NCBI GenBank assembly: GCA_001603505.1
Contig: LUZC01000044.1
Coordinates: 1-55,209 of the forward strand
Source: Bacteroidales bacterium Bact_11
Lineage (GTDB): Bacteria; Bacteroidota; Bacteroidia; Bacteroidales; UBA932
DNA: 55,209 bases
Direction: 5' to 3'
Shown here: one piece after another, positions 15,169-22,666 of the stretch
How the letters are laid out: each line of letters starts with the position of its first letter
Position numbering within the stretch: the first letter of the stretch is position 1
The notes under the pieces: generated by a model
Seen by the model: the letters and a program-made list of their open reading frames with translations, nothing else
Told to the model about the DNA's origin: nothing
Database searches by the model: none
Position numbers and translations under genes: made by a program

Positions 15169-15839
15169 ACAAGCCATTCAAAGTTCTCTTTCCCCGCACC
15201 CACTTCAAAGTGATACTTGACGATGCCCAGGTCGATATTCGTGTATCCCCATGGGGAGAAGAACGTCTTTGTCCCTACCCTGTTGCCACTATGGAGGATG
15301 AACTTGAACTTTTGCTGATTGACAGCCGTCGGGGCCAGCAGGGCCGCTTCCATCCCGGCTTTGAACCAATCCGGAATAGCTCCGGACGCCTCATAGAATT
15401 TCTCCAGCGGCTTAAGAGGATGCTGCACCCCGGAATTGGCGCCGTATCCCAAGGCGATCACACAATGGACGACATCTCCTTCCCGCAACTGATAGGTACC
15501 GGGAATCTTTTTATACGTGAGGCCTACCCAGCAGGTGTTCAGCCCCAGCGTCTGGGCCAGCAGCACCATGGCTTCGCCATAATATCCAATCTTTTCCTCT
15601 GCCACTTTCCCCTTGGGACCCGCCATGACAAAATAGTTCCTTACCCCTGAAAACTGGCCGTACTTCCACATTCCCGCCGAAAAGCACCTGGGTTCCTCGA
15701 GAACCAGTTGGATGTTCAGTCCGCTCTCCACATTCTGTTTCTCCAGTTCAGTGCGCAGAGTCTCCACGGCTCCTGCCTCAATGGGCTTCTCGACATACTT
15801 CCTGACCGAATGCCGGGCCTTGATTGCTTCCATTATCAT
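15165..15839 (-). CDS. Nitroreductase family protein (TM1586-like)
   Basis: A 224-residue protein with the nitroreductase N-terminus (IKARHSVRKYVEKPIE) and a C-terminal half that repeats the fold (GMEAALLAPTAVNQQKFKF), as in the TM1586 subgroup, which functions as a single-chain pseudo-dimer. It is expected to bind FMN and use NAD(P)H; the substrate is unknown. It is the first gene of the four-gene overlapping operon and has a -7 box 21 nt upstream. The start could be the ATG at 15839 or the one at 15833. Confidence 0.88.
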   Translation of the reverse strand: MIMEAIKARHSVRKYVEKPIEAGAVETLRTELEKQNVESGLNIQLVLEEPRCFSAGMWKYGQFSGVRNYFVMAGPKGKVAEEKIGYYGEAMVLLAQTLGLNTCWVGLTYKKIPGTYQLREGDVVHCVIALGYGANSGVQHPLKPLEKFYEASGAIPDWFKAGMEAALLAPTAVNQQKFKFILHSGNRVGTKTFFSPWGYTNIDLGIVKYHFEVGAGKENFEWLV

Positions 15840-15860
15840 AGTATTTCCGATTTATCATTC

Positions 15861-15868
15861 CAAATGTA
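15861..15868 (-). promoter_or_regulatory. -7 box of the nitroreductase operon
   Basis: Minus-strand TACATTTG matches TAnnTTTG, 21 nt before the ATG at 15839. A clear TTTG -33 element is not seen at the right distance. Confidence 0.45.
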
Positions 15869-15885
15869 CGTATTATTCATGATAA

Positions 15886-16695
15886 TCACTGCTTTTTGCA
15901 CTCGTATTTCACGGTTTCAGGGACAAGGTACCTGCCTATCTTGTAGTCGATCTTTGCCTTGTGGGCCTGACTGAGCTGGTAGCATCTTCTCACATAGTAC
16001 AGCTTGCCGTCTTTGATGAAATGGGCACCCGTCTGGTGGAAGCGGAAAGGGATTCCTTTCGCGACACATTGTTCGCGGAGAGAAAGGACCCAGTTGTAGT
16101 CGCAGGGTCGGGCATCGGCCCCCGACTCACCGCCCACCGACACTTCCTCTATGGTTTCATCCAGATAAGGAGTCAGGTTCATGGCCGTGATCAAGGGTGA
16201 TGCGATGATGCTTTTGTGCTTGATGGGAAGGGCGCGAAATATGGGCAGGCGGTAATCCGCCATTGCCTGGTTCTCCACCGTACAGCCCACGATAACATTG
16301 TCGTAACCTTCGCCCCAGTCATCCGGCACGCACTTCATAAAACGGTCGATACGCTTGGTGAAAAAGTAAAACCATAGGTCGCTCCTCCGCTTCATCATCT
16401 CCCAGCATTCCGGCCGCCAGGGATCGGCGTCTTTCAGCAAGAAATCGGATGTAAAACAAGTGAATACGACCTTGCCGCTCTCAATCTTCCACGAACGGTC
16501 CCGCTTTCGCTTGATCGGGAGATAAAAATTCCCGGTCTTCCGGCACTCACTGCTCGAAATCTCGCTGCCGTACATTTCATCCTGGCGATACACATAGCAG
16601 TACTTGCACCCAGGGCTTATCTTGGTGCAACCGTGCCAAGGGTTCCAGTCAGCATATATTTCCCAGTGTTCAGACAAGTCGGATGGAATTAACAA
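15886..16695 (-). CDS. DUF5131 (phage Gp37/Gp68-like) radical-SAM-related protein
   Basis: About 269 residues with the family opening DWNPWHGCTKISPGCKYCYV, whose cysteines form a CxxxxxxCxxC cluster-like motif, followed by an FTCFTSDFLLKDAD stretch, YFFTKRIDRF and the SVGGESGADARPC segment. Such proteins occur in phages and bacteria and are thought to bind an Fe-S cluster; the reaction is unknown. There is no in-frame ATG: the frame opens with TTG at 16701, but those bases are the end of a -7 box, so the TTG at 16695 or 16677 is a better candidate; 16695 is used here. Confidence 0.82.
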   Translation of the reverse strand: MLIPSDLSEHWEIYADWNPWHGCTKISPGCKYCYVYRQDEMYGSEISSSECRKTGNFYLPIKRKRDRSWKIESGKVVFTCFTSDFLLKDADPWRPECWEMMKRRSDLWFYFFTKRIDRFMKCVPDDWGEGYDNVIVGCTVENQAMADYRLPIFRALPIKHKSIIASPLITAMNLTPYLDETIEEVSVGGESGADARPCDYNWVLSLREQCVAKGIPFRFHQTGAHFIKDGKLYYVRRCYQLSQAHKAKIDYKIGRYLVPETVKYECKKQ

Positions 16696-16698
16696 TGG

Positions 16699-16706
16699 CA
16701 AAGATA
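16699..16706 (-). promoter_or_regulatory. -7 box overlapping the apparent DUF5131 start
   Basis: Minus-strand TATCTTTG matches TAnnTTTG exactly. Its last three bases are the TTG that would otherwise be taken as the start codon of the DUF5131 gene. The next TTG in frame comes 3 nt later, which implies a leaderless or nearly leaderless mRNA with a TTG start, or a start at 16677. Confidence 0.5.
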
Positions 16707-16809
16707 AGCAATCCGTGTCACAAGTCCTTCAGAAACGACTGCTTGAAATACATTGAGAAGATAGAAAAAATCTGTATATTTACATTTTATCAAATACATC
16801 ATAGATTTT

Positions 16810-18249
16810 ATGCATATTCGCGAAGAAGCCGCACGCTGCCTGTTATGTGCAGATGCGCCTTGCAGCAAGGTCTGCAAGAACGCCGATCCCGCAAGAGCCA
16901 TCAGGGCGGTTCGTTTTGGCAATGAAGCCATTGCCCGTAAATGGGTCTCCCATGCCGATGAGGCTGAACTGGAAGCCGCCGAAAAGGCCTGTATCCACTA
17001 CGATCGTCCCATCCGCATCCGGGAGATGGCCCAGGCGTTGCCTGAGGTCCCCAGCTCCGAACGGTCCTCTCTGGAAATTGACTTCTGCGGTATCCGCTGC
17101 GAGAATCCCTTCTTCCTGGCATCATCGGCCGTGAGTACCAATTACGAGATGGTCGCCCGAGCCTTTGACGCCGGTTGGGCCGGCGTGTTCTATAAGACCA
17201 TCTGCCTGCAGGAAATCCGGGAAGTATCGCCGCGTTTCGACGCCGTCCACAACGATGCCAACAACAGCTTTATCGGCTTCCGTAATATGGAGCAGTTGAG
17301 TGAGAACCCCGTAGAGATGGACTTCGACATCCTGAAGCGGCTCAAGCAGAACTATCCCACCAAGGTCGTCATTGCTTCCATCATGGGGCAGACGGAAGAA
17401 GATTGGATCAAGCTGGCCAAGCTGGCCGAGGCGGCCGGCTGCGATGCCGTGGAACTCAACTTCTCCTGCCCCCAGATGCGCTTGACGGGCATGGGCTCCG
17501 ATGTCGGCCAGGATTCCGAACTGGTCACTTTCTTTACCGCCTGCGTCAAGCGCAGCTTAAGAATACCCGTCATCACCAAGATGACACCCAACATCGCACA
17601 TATTTCCGAACCAGCCATGGGTGCCGTATTAGGCGGGGCCGATGCCATATCGGCCATCAACACCATCAAGAGCGTCACATTGGGCGAAGGGTCCGATGTC
17701 AACGGCTGCCAGACCGGTTCCGGCTATTCCGGTAAAGCCGTCAAACCCATTGCCCTGCGTCATATTCTGGCCATGGTCAAGAACCCAATAATCCAGGACA
17801 AAGCACTCAGTGGTGTCGGCGGCATCGAAACCTGGCGCGACGCCCTGGAATTCATCCAGTTGGGATGCCGCAACGTGCAGGTCTGCACTTCCGTGATGCA
17901 GTACGGCTACCGCATCGTCGACGATTTGATCTTGGGCCTGCAGAATTATATGTCCGAACGCGGCATCGGCAATCTGGCGGATCTGGTGGGCGAACTTCTG
18001 CCGAAGTTCTACCTGCCGCACGACCTCAACCGCGACACCATCGTCTATCCCAAGATAGACCACGAAAAGTGCATCGGCTGCGGCCGGTGCTATACATCCT
18101 GCATGGACGGCGGACACCAGGCACTATCCTTCGGCGAAGACCGCCGCCCCCGGCTAAACGGAGCCAAATGCTTCGGCTGCCTCCTCTGCCGCCTGGTCTG
18201 CCCTACCGGGGCGATTACAGCAACCAAGAGAATTCAAAAAAAGTCATAA
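16810..18249 (+). CDS. preA: PreA-like dihydropyrimidine dehydrogenase with N-terminal Fe-S segment
   Basis: A 479-residue flavo-iron-sulfur enzyme. Residues about 95-390 form the dihydroorotate/dihydropyrimidine dehydrogenase barrel (NPFFLASSAVSTNY, ELNFSCPQM with the probable catalytic Cys, INTIKS, SGVGGIETW). Residues about 420-470 carry two 4Fe-4S motifs (CIGCGRCYTSC and CFGCLLCRLVCP). PreA with PreT reduces uracil and thymine. The first 75 residues (CLLCADAPCSKVCKNADPAR) resemble the Fe-S N-terminus that belongs to PreT and to eukaryotic DPYD, not PreA, and no preT gene is next to it. Family firm, substrate uncertain. Confidence 0.88.
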   Translation: MHIREEAARCLLCADAPCSKVCKNADPARAIRAVRFGNEAIARKWVSHADEAELEAAEKACIHYDRPIRIREMAQALPEVPSSERSSLEIDFCGIRCENPFFLASSAVSTNYEMVARAFDAGWAGVFYKTICLQEIREVSPRFDAVHNDANNSFIGFRNMEQLSENPVEMDFDILKRLKQNYPTKVVIASIMGQTEEDWIKLAKLAEAAGCDAVELNFSCPQMRLTGMGSDVGQDSELVTFFTACVKRSLRIPVITKMTPNIAHISEPAMGAVLGGADAISAINTIKSVTLGEGSDVNGCQTGSGYSGKAVKPIALRHILAMVKNPIIQDKALSGVGGIETWRDALEFIQLGCRNVQVCTSVMQYGYRIVDDLILGLQNYMSERGIGNLADLVGELLPKFYLPHDLNRDTIVYPKIDHEKCIGCGRCYTSCMDGGHQALSFGEDRRPRLNGAKCFGCLLCRLVCPTGAITATKRIQKKS

Positions 18250-18262
18250 CAAACACAACATC

Positions 18263-18577
18263 ATGAAAAAGTGTTTCTTAATCCTTTCACTCCTTGTCTG
18301 GTCTGTTGCTGCAATAGCACAGGAATCCAAGATTCCCCAGCGCCTGGAGCTTGTAACGGTCGATCTCGAATTGGGAGATGAAGACAGCTTGCTGAGCACG
18401 GAAGAGAACCTGGAGAAAGTTACTGTTACCTACGAAAGAGTGCTGCTTACCAATCTGTTGGCTTTCAGCGTGGAGCGTCAAGGTTATATCCGGGCTACAC
18501 ACATCCCCAAGAATCAGTTCAATTCTTTGGTAAAAAGCCTGAAATTCTATCGGAAACTTCATCCGAATGAACTGTAG
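18263..18577 (+). CDS. Small secreted protein of unknown function
   Basis: A 104-residue protein with a clear signal peptide (MKKCFLILSLLVWSVAAIAQ, cleaved after AIA). The mature part is acidic at the front (LELGDEDSLLSTEENLEK) and basic at the end. I recognise no domain. It starts 13 nt after preA and its end overlaps the next gene by 11 nt, so it probably shares their transcript. Confidence 0.7.
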   Translation: MKKCFLILSLLVWSVAAIAQESKIPQRLELVTVDLELGDEDSLLSTEENLEKVTVTYERVLLTNLLAFSVERQGYIRATHIPKNQFNSLVKSLKFYRKLHPNEL

Positions 18578-19418
18578 TGACAACATAGAAGCGATTAGAG
18601 TATCGCTGGACGACTATGTTCTTTCCGGCGGAGGGGCCAACGGAGAGAGTTATGATCACAAGACGGACCCAACCGTAATGCTCAAACTCTATTTCCCGGG
18701 CGAGATCCAGCAGCCGCTGTCCGAGATGAAGCTGGCCCGAAAAGTCTACGACATGGGCATCCCCACGCCTGAACCCGGAGACTTCGTGGTCACGGAAGAC
18801 GGTCGCTACGGTATCCGCTTCCACCGCATCATCGGCAAGAAATCCTATTCCCGCGCGACGGGCGACGAGCCGGAAAGGGTGGCGCAGTTTGCCTCCGAAT
18901 TCGCGCAGATGTGCAAGCAACTGCATGCTACCCGCGTGGATACAGCCCATTTTGAGAACGTCAAGCACCATTACTTTCACCTCCTGGACCAAAACCCCTT
19001 CTTCACGACGGCGGAAAAAGACAAACTTGCTCGCTTCATTACCGACATCCCTGATGAGGATACGGCACTCCATGGCGATCTCCAGTACAGCAACGCCATC
19101 TTTGCTGGGGAGAAGCGCTACTTCATCGACCTGGGCGACTTTTGCTGGGGCAACCATCTCTTTGACATCGGACAGGTGTATCTATGCTGCTATCTTAGCG
19201 ACGAGGACTTCATCAGCGAGACGTTCCATATGCCCAAGGCGCTTGCCATGAAGTTCTGGGACTGCTTTGCGCCGGTCTATTTCGGCGAAGGCATTCCCTT
19301 GAAGGAAATCGAAGAACTGGTCCGTCCTTTTGCGGGACTCAAGACCCTATTGATTGAGCGGAACACCCGGTGCCCGATGTCCGAGTTCCGCGCAGCGCTC
19401 GCTAGCATTCTGGAATAA
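18567..19418 (+). CDS. APH-like phosphotransferase (TIGR02172-like)
   Basis: A 283-residue kinase-fold protein. The catalytic loop is HGDLQYSN (about residues 172-179) and the metal-binding motif IDLGDFCWG follows, as in aminoglycoside phosphotransferase/choline kinase folds; the N-terminal lobe has VMLKLYFP in the position of the ATP-contacting Lys. The overall pattern fits the TIGR02172 paralogous family. Substrate unknown, probably a small alcohol or sugar rather than an antibiotic. The start overlaps the small secreted protein gene by 11 nt. Confidence 0.82.
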   Translation: MNCSDNIEAIRVSLDDYVLSGGGANGESYDHKTDPTVMLKLYFPGEIQQPLSEMKLARKVYDMGIPTPEPGDFVVTEDGRYGIRFHRIIGKKSYSRATGDEPERVAQFASEFAQMCKQLHATRVDTAHFENVKHHYFHLLDQNPFFTTAEKDKLARFITDIPDEDTALHGDLQYSNAIFAGEKRYFIDLGDFCWGNHLFDIGQVYLCCYLSDEDFISETFHMPKALAMKFWDCFAPVYFGEGIPLKEIEELVRPFAGLKTLLIERNTRCPMSEFRAALASILE

Positions 19419-19440
19419 GATGCGGATGTTTTTGCCGTAA

Positions 19441-20034
19441 TCAGTCCCCGCAGAGCTTGTCGGTATAAAGGATTCCCTTCAGATGGTCGGTCTCGTGCTG
19501 GAAAATGACCGCCGTGAAGCCTTCCACGCGCTCGGTCACCTCCAGCCCTGTTTCAATCGAGGTGTAGCAGATGTCGATGTCGTGCCAGCGCAGAACCTCA
19601 CCGCGAAGGCCCGGCACGGACAGGCATCCTTCCCGCCCAGGCTCAGGGTCGCCCCAATACGCGGTTATGCGGATGTTGGGATACACTTCGAACGGTTCCC
19701 CTTCCTTGTCGAAACGCTGAACCGCGATGACATTGCGCGATATCCCCACCTGAGGTCCGGCGATGCCCACCCCATCCTGTTCAGGCGAGGTGACTGTGGC
19801 TACCATCTTCTCCGCCAGCAGGGTATACAACGGGTCAGCCAGCTCCTTTGCAGAGATATCACGGCAAGGAGTCCGGAGAACCTTCAGGTCCGCCTCGTCC
19901 TCGACGGTCAGCACCCGCATCACCGAGGGCTGGTTTTCAATGAGGTCGCGCTCAGCGGCAGTCCATCCCCCTGTGCATCCCACGGCAGAAAAAATTAGAA
20001 CAGCCATTGAAATAATCATCCACAGTTTTTTCAT
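19441..20034 (-). CDS. def: Peptide deformylase with a lipoprotein signal peptide
   Basis: A 197-residue protein with all three deformylase motifs: GVGIAGPQ (motif 1, normally GxGLAAxQ), EGCLSVPG (motif 2, metal Cys137) and QHETDHLKG (motif 3, His180, Glu181, His184). Normal deformylase is cytosolic and removes formyl groups from new proteins. Here the first 20 residues form a lipoprotein signal (MKKLWMIISMAVLIFSAVGC, lipobox ending at Cys20), so the enzyme should be anchored outside the cytoplasm. It follows the serine hydrolase lipoprotein by 18 nt. A housekeeping cytosolic def must exist elsewhere if this reading is right. Confidence 0.87.
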   Translation of the reverse strand: MKKLWMIISMAVLIFSAVGCTGGWTAAERDLIENQPSVMRVLTVEDEADLKVLRTPCRDISAKELADPLYTLLAEKMVATVTSPEQDGVGIAGPQVGISRNVIAVQRFDKEGEPFEVYPNIRITAYWGDPEPGREGCLSVPGLRGEVLRWHDIDICYTSIETGLEVTERVEGFTAVIFQHETDHLKGILYTDKLCGD

Positions 20035-20052
20035 ATGCATCGGCTGCGGCGT

Positions 20053-21129
20053 TTATAAGGCTGGCAGGAGATAATCCCAGATGAGATTCAGTTCCTGCCG
20101 CATATTCTGGATATGGGCCGTCGTCACAATGACGGCATCCTGCTGCGGAAGGACCAGGATATACTGGCCGTTGGCCCCGTCGGCACGGAAAGCGCCGTGG
20201 CGACAGCGCCACATCTGGTAGCCATAGCCCTGCTGCCAGTCGCTCAGTTCGGGATCGAAATAGGCATAGTAGGGATTCGACGGATCGGTACGGATCTCCT
20301 CAACCTGTCGCTCATTTAAGCCGGCACTGACGGAAGGAACCTGTGCTGCCGACATTTCCTTGACCCAATCGGCCGGGATTACCTGACGGCCGCGGAACTT
20401 GCCGTCATCCAGCAGACAGAGCCCCATGCGGGCCAGGTCCTCCGTATGAAGGAACAGTCCCCAACCGCCCGTATTGATACCGGCGGGGCTCTCCTGCCAA
20501 TACGGCTTTTCGATGCCCAGCGGGTGCCAGAGACGCGGTTCCAGGTAATCGACGACTTTCTGGCCGGTCACTTTCTGTACCGCAGCCGAGAGCACGTACG
20601 TGCCCAGGCTGTTGTAGCAATAACAGGAGCCCGGTTCGTACTCGAGGGGCCACTCCATGAAACCCTTCACCCAGTCTTCTTCCCCTCGCTGGACGCTGTA
20701 GGTCGGATCTTTTCCATGTCCGGAATTCATGGTGAGAAGGTGGCGAATGGTGATGCGGCTCAATGTGTCGGACACGTGGGACGGCAGGCTTTCCGGGAAC
20801 AGGTCCACAATCCGGTCACTCAGGGAGAGCAGTCCTTCCTGGATGGCAAATCCCACCGCCGTGGCCGTAAATGTCTTGGAGACGGAGTTCAGGATATGCG
20901 CCGTATCCGGGACGAAGAAATGCTCTTCCAGCACCTTCCCGTGCTGTACGACCATGATGCTGTGGAGTTGCTCGGAACTGTCGGCGACAGCCTGGAGATA
21001 GGAAGCGAAGGCGTCGTCCAGCGCGGGCGACGCTTTCCCGCGAGGCAGCGGATCTTCCGGATGCGTGCACGATGCCGCGAAGAGCACGGCCGCCGTGACC
21101 GCCACAAAGAGGTAAAGGGCTCTATTCAT
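20053..21129 (-). CDS. Serine hydrolase, beta-lactamase family, lipoprotein
   Basis: A 358-residue class-C-like hydrolase: the nucleophile motif SVSK (SxxK), the YNS triad (YxN) in CYCYNSLGTY, and a late HGAFRADGANGQ region in the position of the KTG/HxG motif. The N-terminus is a lipoprotein signal (ALYLFVAVTAAVLFAASC). Such proteins act as esterases, D-aminopeptidases or penicillin-binding-like enzymes in the periplasm; the substrate is unknown. The start at 21129 (MNRALYLF) is preferred over 21141 for its signal peptide. Upstream of the lipidated deformylase, probably in one operon. Confidence 0.88.
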   Translation of the reverse strand: MNRALYLFVAVTAAVLFAASCTHPEDPLPRGKASPALDDAFASYLQAVADSSEQLHSIMVVQHGKVLEEHFFVPDTAHILNSVSKTFTATAVGFAIQEGLLSLSDRIVDLFPESLPSHVSDTLSRITIRHLLTMNSGHGKDPTYSVQRGEEDWVKGFMEWPLEYEPGSCYCYNSLGTYVLSAAVQKVTGQKVVDYLEPRLWHPLGIEKPYWQESPAGINTGGWGLFLHTEDLARMGLCLLDDGKFRGRQVIPADWVKEMSAAQVPSVSAGLNERQVEEIRTDPSNPYYAYFDPELSDWQQGYGYQMWRCRHGAFRADGANGQYILVLPQQDAVIVTTAHIQNMRQELNLIWDYLLPAL

Positions 21130-21186
21130 GGGAATCCTCATTGTTTTTTATTCTTGCAAGATACGAATTTTTGCAGATAATTTATA

Positions 21187-21194
21187 TAACTTTG
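21187..21194 (+). promoter_or_regulatory. -7 box of the flavin-reductase/glsA/glsB operon
   Basis: TAACTTTG matches TAnnTTTG and is followed after 5 nt by the ATG at 21200, implying a leaderless mRNA. It excludes the in-frame start at 21128. Confidence 0.55.
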
Positions 21195-21199
21195 AGGTT

Positions 21200-21790
21200 A
21201 TGAAACGGATAATCCTATATTTGCTTGCATTGACGATGCTTATGAGTTGCAGTAAGAATACGGAAAAGACTGCCGCAACGGCGAAGGCCTGGCAGGAAAT
21301 TACGCCTGAGGAAATCGACCTGAATCCGGTCAGGATGATCGACGGGGACTGGCTGGAGGTATCGGCCGGAAAAGAAGGAAACATGAATCTGATGACCATC
21401 TCCTGGGGCACCATCGGCGAACTCTGGAGCAAGCCGGTGTTTATCGTGTATGTATCCACCAGCCGCTACACTTTCCGGTTCATGGAAGAGAACGACTACT
21501 TCACGGTCACGCACTTCCCTGCATCGATGAAAGAAAAGTTGGGTTATCTGGGGCGTGTTTCCGGCCGCGACGAGGACAAGGTAGCCGGAGCCGGGCTCAC
21601 CGTGGAATTCACGGAACTGGGCAATCCCATCTATGCCGAAGCGGATTTGGCCATCGAGTGCAAGAAACTCTATGCGCAGCAGTTCGATGCGAATCTTCTG
21701 CCGGCAGAGCAACGTGAGTGGTATGAGCGATCGGGACTCGGCATCCACTACATGTACATCGGCGAAATTCTTCATGTCTGGAAGAAGTAG
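21200..21790 (+). CDS. Flavin-reductase-like lipoprotein
   Basis: A 196-residue protein: lipoprotein signal (MKRIILYLLALTMLMSC, lipid Cys17) followed by a split-barrel domain of the flavin reductase/FMN-binding kind (MNLMTISWGTIGELW, FIVYVSTSRYTF, FTVTHFP). Family members bind FMN or FAD and are usually cytosolic; an exported, lipid-anchored copy suggests a periplasmic flavin role or a non-enzymatic use of the fold. It lies 5 nt before glsA, so it is probably the first gene of the glycine-lipid operon. Confidence 0.8.
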   Translation: MKRIILYLLALTMLMSCSKNTEKTAATAKAWQEITPEEIDLNPVRMIDGDWLEVSAGKEGNMNLMTISWGTIGELWSKPVFIVYVSTSRYTFRFMEENDYFTVTHFPASMKEKLGYLGRVSGRDEDKVAGAGLTVEFTELGNPIYAEADLAIECKKLYAQQFDANLLPAEQREWYERSGLGIHYMYIGEILHVWKK

Positions 21791-21795
21791 ACGCC

Positions 21796-22653
21796 ATGGT
21801 CAAGGACTATTCATCATTCGGTCCGGCGTACAGGAACTTCAAGGTAAAGGACGAGGTGTTTGTTCCCGAGCCCGTGGCTGATTTTTCGGGTGACGATCCT
21901 TTCACAAGGATGGCCCCCATTCGCGGAAAATGCAAGGACATAACCTTTGACGACAGTTGGACATATCTCGACAAGTCGCTGAAATTCAAAATAGTAAATG
22001 CTCTCACCTATTTCGCGACTTGGGTTGTTGCCTTTCCCCTGAACCGCCTCCGTTTCGGGCTCAGGATCGAAGGCCGCCAGAAGATTCGCCGCAACCGAAA
22101 ACGCATCGCCGCCGGTGTGATAACCCTGTGCAACCATGTCCACCGATGGGACATGATTTCCGTGATGCAGGCGATGCGCTTCCGCAAGGCCTGGATTCCC
22201 ATGTACTCCGAACCGTTCAAAGGCAAGGACGGTTTCATTATGAAAGCGGTGGGCGGCATTGCCATTCCTGAAAGCTACAGCGGCCTCAGGAAGTTTAACG
22301 AAGCCTTCGATGAATTGCACGCACGCGGAGCGTGGATCCACATTTTTCCTGAGAGCTGCAGTTGGAAATTCTATGCCCCGTTAAGACCCTTCAAGATCGG
22401 CGCTTTCAATATGGCCTGCAAGTATCATCTTCCGGTGCTTCCTATGATCATAACCTTCAGGCCTCGTACAGGGTGGCGCAAATTCTTCGGTCATGGCGAG
22501 CCGCTGATTACCCTCCACGTCGGCGACATGATTGATCCCGACCCAAGTGCCATCCGAAGAGATGAGGCGGCGCGCCTGCGCGACCTTGCCCACAAGTCCA
22601 TGCTCGACATGGCGGGAATTGTTTCCAATCCCTGGCCCTCCGGTATCGATTAA
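21796..22653 (+). CDS. glsA: Acyltransferase of glycine-lipid synthesis (GlsA-like)
   Basis: A 285-residue PlsC-type O-acyltransferase with the HX4D active-site motif NHVHRWD, the glycerol-binding-type FPES motif, and a membrane-near hydrophobic stretch (TYFATWVVAFPL). In Bacteroides thetaiotaomicron adjacent glsB and glsA make N-acyl and then O-acyl glycine (glycine lipid). Here the same pair is adjacent in the order glsA-glsB, with 13 nt between them. GlsA is expected to add the second acyl chain. The symbol rests on the pairing; PlsC-family membership is firm. Confidence 0.82.
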   Translation: MVKDYSSFGPAYRNFKVKDEVFVPEPVADFSGDDPFTRMAPIRGKCKDITFDDSWTYLDKSLKFKIVNALTYFATWVVAFPLNRLRFGLRIEGRQKIRRNRKRIAAGVITLCNHVHRWDMISVMQAMRFRKAWIPMYSEPFKGKDGFIMKAVGGIAIPESYSGLRKFNEAFDELHARGAWIHIFPESCSWKFYAPLRPFKIGAFNMACKYHLPVLPMIITFRPRTGWRKFFGHGEPLITLHVGDMIDPDPSAIRRDEAARLRDLAHKSMLDMAGIVSNPWPSGID

Positions 22654-22666
22654 AACGCTCAATCCC

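Noticed and set aside
22532-22666. Upstream start for GlsB at 22532
   Set aside because: The 45 extra residues overlap glsA in another frame and do not resemble the family; ATG 22667 fits the normal length.
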